Below, in pieces: positions 14,433-16,505 of a DNA stretch of 16,505 bases. The notes beneath the pieces were generated by a model. It was not told the DNA's origin and ran no database searches. It saw only the letters and a program-made list of their open reading frames with translations. The stretch's first letter is position 1, and the number at the start of each line of letters is the position of its first letter. Both the position numbers and the translations under genes were made by a program. Source of the DNA: Peptoniphilus_A sp001811425 (GTDB lineage Bacteria; Bacillota; Clostridia; Tissierellales; Peptoniphilaceae); contig NZ_KV804737.1 in the NCBI RefSeq assembly GCF_001811425.1, positions 1-16,505 of the forward strand, read 5' to 3'.

Positions 14433-16505
14433 ATGAATTCCCAAAAAAGAATTCTATCATTTCTACTTGCGCTTGTTATGATTCTTGGAACATTTAGTCC
14501 TGTTTTAGCAGCAGGGCTAGATGCCAGAGAATTTCACGATACAAGCATAAATACAGTAGAGATAGAAGGAAAAAATGATGGTAAAAAATTAGTTTTTAAC
14601 TTGCAAGAAAAAACTAATTCATTAAGAAAAGCTAGCACATTTGCTAATGGGCCAAGAAGAGCACCTTCAGCAAATGGTGAGCCTGTCTATGAAGAAAATG
14701 ATGTAAAAGTCAAGATCAATTTATCAGGCGTTAATGGAAAAAATTTTCCTTTTGCTACAATATTTCCAAATGGAGCAAAAGTTAAGCTTGAATTATTTGA
14801 TATGGACACATTTGAAACCACAACGGTAGAAAAAGATTTTACTTCAGATGGGCAAGAAATCGACTTTGGCGTTTACAAAGAAGACCAAATTCAGGATATT
14901 ACAATTGAACTTGCAGACAATGTAAATATTGCTGGTAAAATCATTCAAAACACCACAAGTGGTACAGGTGGACACGTAGGTACAACAGTCTTTAATCTGT
15001 ATCTTTACCAATATGTAAATACAGATGTAAAAGTTACTACAGTTGATGAAGCTGGAAATACAACTACAAATCCAACAACAGCTGCCACAAATGGTAAAAT
15101 CAAAGTAAAAGCAGGGCAAGAAGAAAAGGAAATTGAAATTCCAGCTGAAACTAATGAAACAGAAACATTTTTAGATAAAGATGTTAATGTAGCAACCATT
15201 TCAAATTTCCAAAACTCACCAACAGTTGAAGTAACAGGTTTAAATGATAAGGACGTATTAGTAGATAAAGCTAATAACAAAGTCTATAAACCAGAAGTAA
15301 AAGTTGACGAAAATGGAATCAACCCAACAGAAATAAAATTCACAGAAAAACCAATCTGGTCAGAAGATAATAAATACGCTACTGACCCTGACTACGTAGC
15401 CGTAACATTCGCCCAAGGCGACCATGGAACTATAGCAGAAAACAAAACATATTATGTTTTCAGAGGCGTGGAAATGGACTCAACTTTAACTCCACCAACA
15501 GTCACACCAAATGCAGGTTGGATACAAAAGACTGGAGCAGAAGCTTGGGGCCCAGCTTTAGCTACAAAATACGATACAGCGACACAACACGTTGCTCAAT
15601 ATACACAAAAAGCCATAGCTGAACAAGTAACAGAACTTGGCGGACTAAGCCCAGAAACAATAAAAGTATGGGTAAACGATCCAATTGACTGGTCAAAGGG
15701 AGTAAAAGCTACAACAGAAGCAAACAAAGACAAAGTAGCAGCCCTACTAAAAGACGCAACAGTAACAGACAAGACAGACCCAGCAAGAACATCAGACGCA
15801 GCAGGAAAATATGAAGGAACACTACTAGTAACATTTAAAGACAAATCAACAATAGAAGTTCCAAAACAAATGTTAATCGTAAGCGAACACATAGTTACAC
15901 TAAACCCTAAAGATCCAGACGCACCAAAAGAAGAAGAGCTACCAGATGATAAAATAGAAGTTAGGTTTTTAGCGTCAACAGGTGTAGAAAGTATAACAAC
16001 AACTGGAAAAACATACGTTAAACCAGAAACAGTATTCCAAGATAAAGACTTTCCACAAGAAAAAGATATAACATTTAAAGAAGGATACAAAGGACCAGTA
16101 ACATGGATACCAGAAGATAGAACAGTTACAAAGTCATCAAATGCTTATGATAAAAGAAATGGATACTTTAGATTCATAGCAAAAGCAACAAAATTAGAAG
16201 ACATCATAGGACCAGTAGACCCAGGCAAAACACCAAATCCTGACACAAACAACTATTGGACAGTAACCTTCAAATCAGCAGACGAAAAAACTGGAACAGT
16301 AGATGCAAAGAACACTTATTACGTATTAAAGACAGCTAACAAAACTTTAGCAGACTTAACAGCACCAAATACTACACCAGCAGAAGGATACACATTTAAC
16401 AAATGGACACCAGCAGTAGATAAGAATACAGTAGTAGATAAAGACATTGAAGTAATAGGAACATTTGCAAAAGATGTAGTTCCACAAAAACCAGGAGAAG
16501 ACAAA
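14433..16505 (+). CDS. Large repeat-containing surface protein, Rib-like and InlB-like modules (3' end outside window)
   Basis: An open frame of 691 codons that continues past the right edge; ATG 14433 follows AAGGAGGT (14421-14428). Residues 1-26 are a signal peptide (core LSFLLALVMILGT, cut near VLA-A). An unassigned region follows to about 315. Then come a VTF-x-QGDHGTI module with TYYVFRG and AGWIQKTG (about 320-395), a Rib/YPDG-like domain with DPIDWSKGVKA, ATVTDKTDPARTS and GTLLVTFKDKSTIEVPK (about 410-485), a related module (KIEVRFLASTG ... GPVTWIPEDR, about 505-590), a PVDPGKTPNPD linker and an InlB-like repeat (TVTFKSADEKTGTVD ... YTFNKWTPAVDK, about 608-683). The modules suggest a long stalk or adhesin. 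Codon use is A-rich throughout. The C-terminus, where an LPXTG or SLH anchor would be, is not in the window. It is probably cotranscribed with the preceding surface gene. Confidence 0.82.
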   Translation, partial: MNSQKRILSFLLALVMILGTFSPVLAAGLDAREFHDTSINTVEIEGKNDGKKLVFNLQEKTNSLRKASTFANGPRRAPSANGEPVYEENDVKVKINLSGVNGKNFPFATIFPNGAKVKLELFDMDTFETTTVEKDFTSDGQEIDFGVYKEDQIQDITIELADNVNIAGKIIQNTTSGTGGHVGTTVFNLYLYQYVNTDVKVTTVDEAGNTTTNPTTAATNGKIKVKAGQEEKEIEIPAETNETETFLDKDVNVATISNFQNSPTVEVTGLNDKDVLVDKANNKVYKPEVKVDENGINPTEIKFTEKPIWSEDNKYATDPDYVAVTFAQGDHGTIAENKTYYVFRGVEMDSTLTPPTVTPNAGWIQKTGAEAWGPALATKYDTATQHVAQYTQKAIAEQVTELGGLSPETIKVWVNDPIDWSKGVKATTEANKDKVAALLKDATVTDKTDPARTSDAAGKYEGTLLVTFKDKSTIEVPKQMLIVSEHIVTLNPKDPDAPKEEELPDDKIEVRFLASTGVESITTTGKTYVKPETVFQDKDFPQEKDITFKEGYKGPVTWIPEDRTVTKSSNAYDKRNGYFRFIAKATKLEDIIGPVDPGKTPNPDTNNYWTVTFKSADEKTGTVDAKNTYYVLKTANKTLADLTAPNTTPAEGYTFNKWTPAVDKNTVVDKDIEVIGTFAKDVVPQKPGEDK

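Noticed and set aside
14844..16504. Several minus-strand open frames opposite the right-hand region
   Set aside because: They are antisense shadows of the A-rich surface-protein frame, with Ser/Thr/Cys-rich low-complexity products and no ribosome binding sites.

Overview
The window looks like chromosome of a low-GC Firmicute. Genes start with strong AGGAGG-type ribosome binding sites, codons are A/T-rich, and the gene families (LytTR/DUF3021 pair, DUF4330, csaB, InlB-repeat and Rib-like surface proteins) recall Gram-positive anaerobic cocci of the Peptoniphilaceae type (Peptoniphilus, Anaerococcus, Finegoldia). That placement is inference from gene style; no rRNA or other strong marker is present.

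Layout. Positions 1-27 look like the outer end of an IS3-family element lying off the left edge. Positions 57-1455 are on the minus strand: a two-gene LytTR regulatory system (DNA-binding LytTR protein plus DUF3021 membrane partner) with a promoter and a pair of 21-bp-spaced direct repeats upstream, and before it a MaoC-like hot-dog protein with its own terminator. A divergent DUF3783 gene (1526-2047, plus strand) ends at a bidirectional terminator shared with carB (2121-5324, minus strand). carB stands alone, without carA beside it, and has a promoter and a hairpin leader that looks like a transcription attenuator.

Positions 5653-10446 form a tightly packed plus-strand operon: GT4 glycosyltransferase, DUF4330 membrane protein, small two-TM membrane protein, O-antigen ligase/polymerase-like protein and the polysaccharide pyruvyl transferase CsaB. 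Together they read as a secondary cell-wall polysaccharide pathway; CsaB pyruvylation classically creates the ligand for SLH-domain proteins. The ligase gene is split by a 100-N scaffold gap whose two flanks carry the same 25 bases. Collapsing that overlap restores one 464-residue reading frame, so the apparent break is an assembly artefact.

After a strong terminator comes a gene-free stretch of about 500 bases (10447-10942). It holds an 11-G homopolymer, an extended -10 promoter and a 5' leader able to fold into an 88-nt structure. It precedes two tandem genes for large secreted surface proteins. The first (1152 aa) has a signal peptide, an InlB B-type repeat and Ig-like domains, but no LPXTG, SLH or other recognisable anchor. 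The second has a near-identical signal-peptide core and Rib-like and InlB-like modules, and runs off the right edge. The poly-G tract upstream of the surface-protein promoter is the strongest candidate for an undescribed regulatory (phase-variation) system here.
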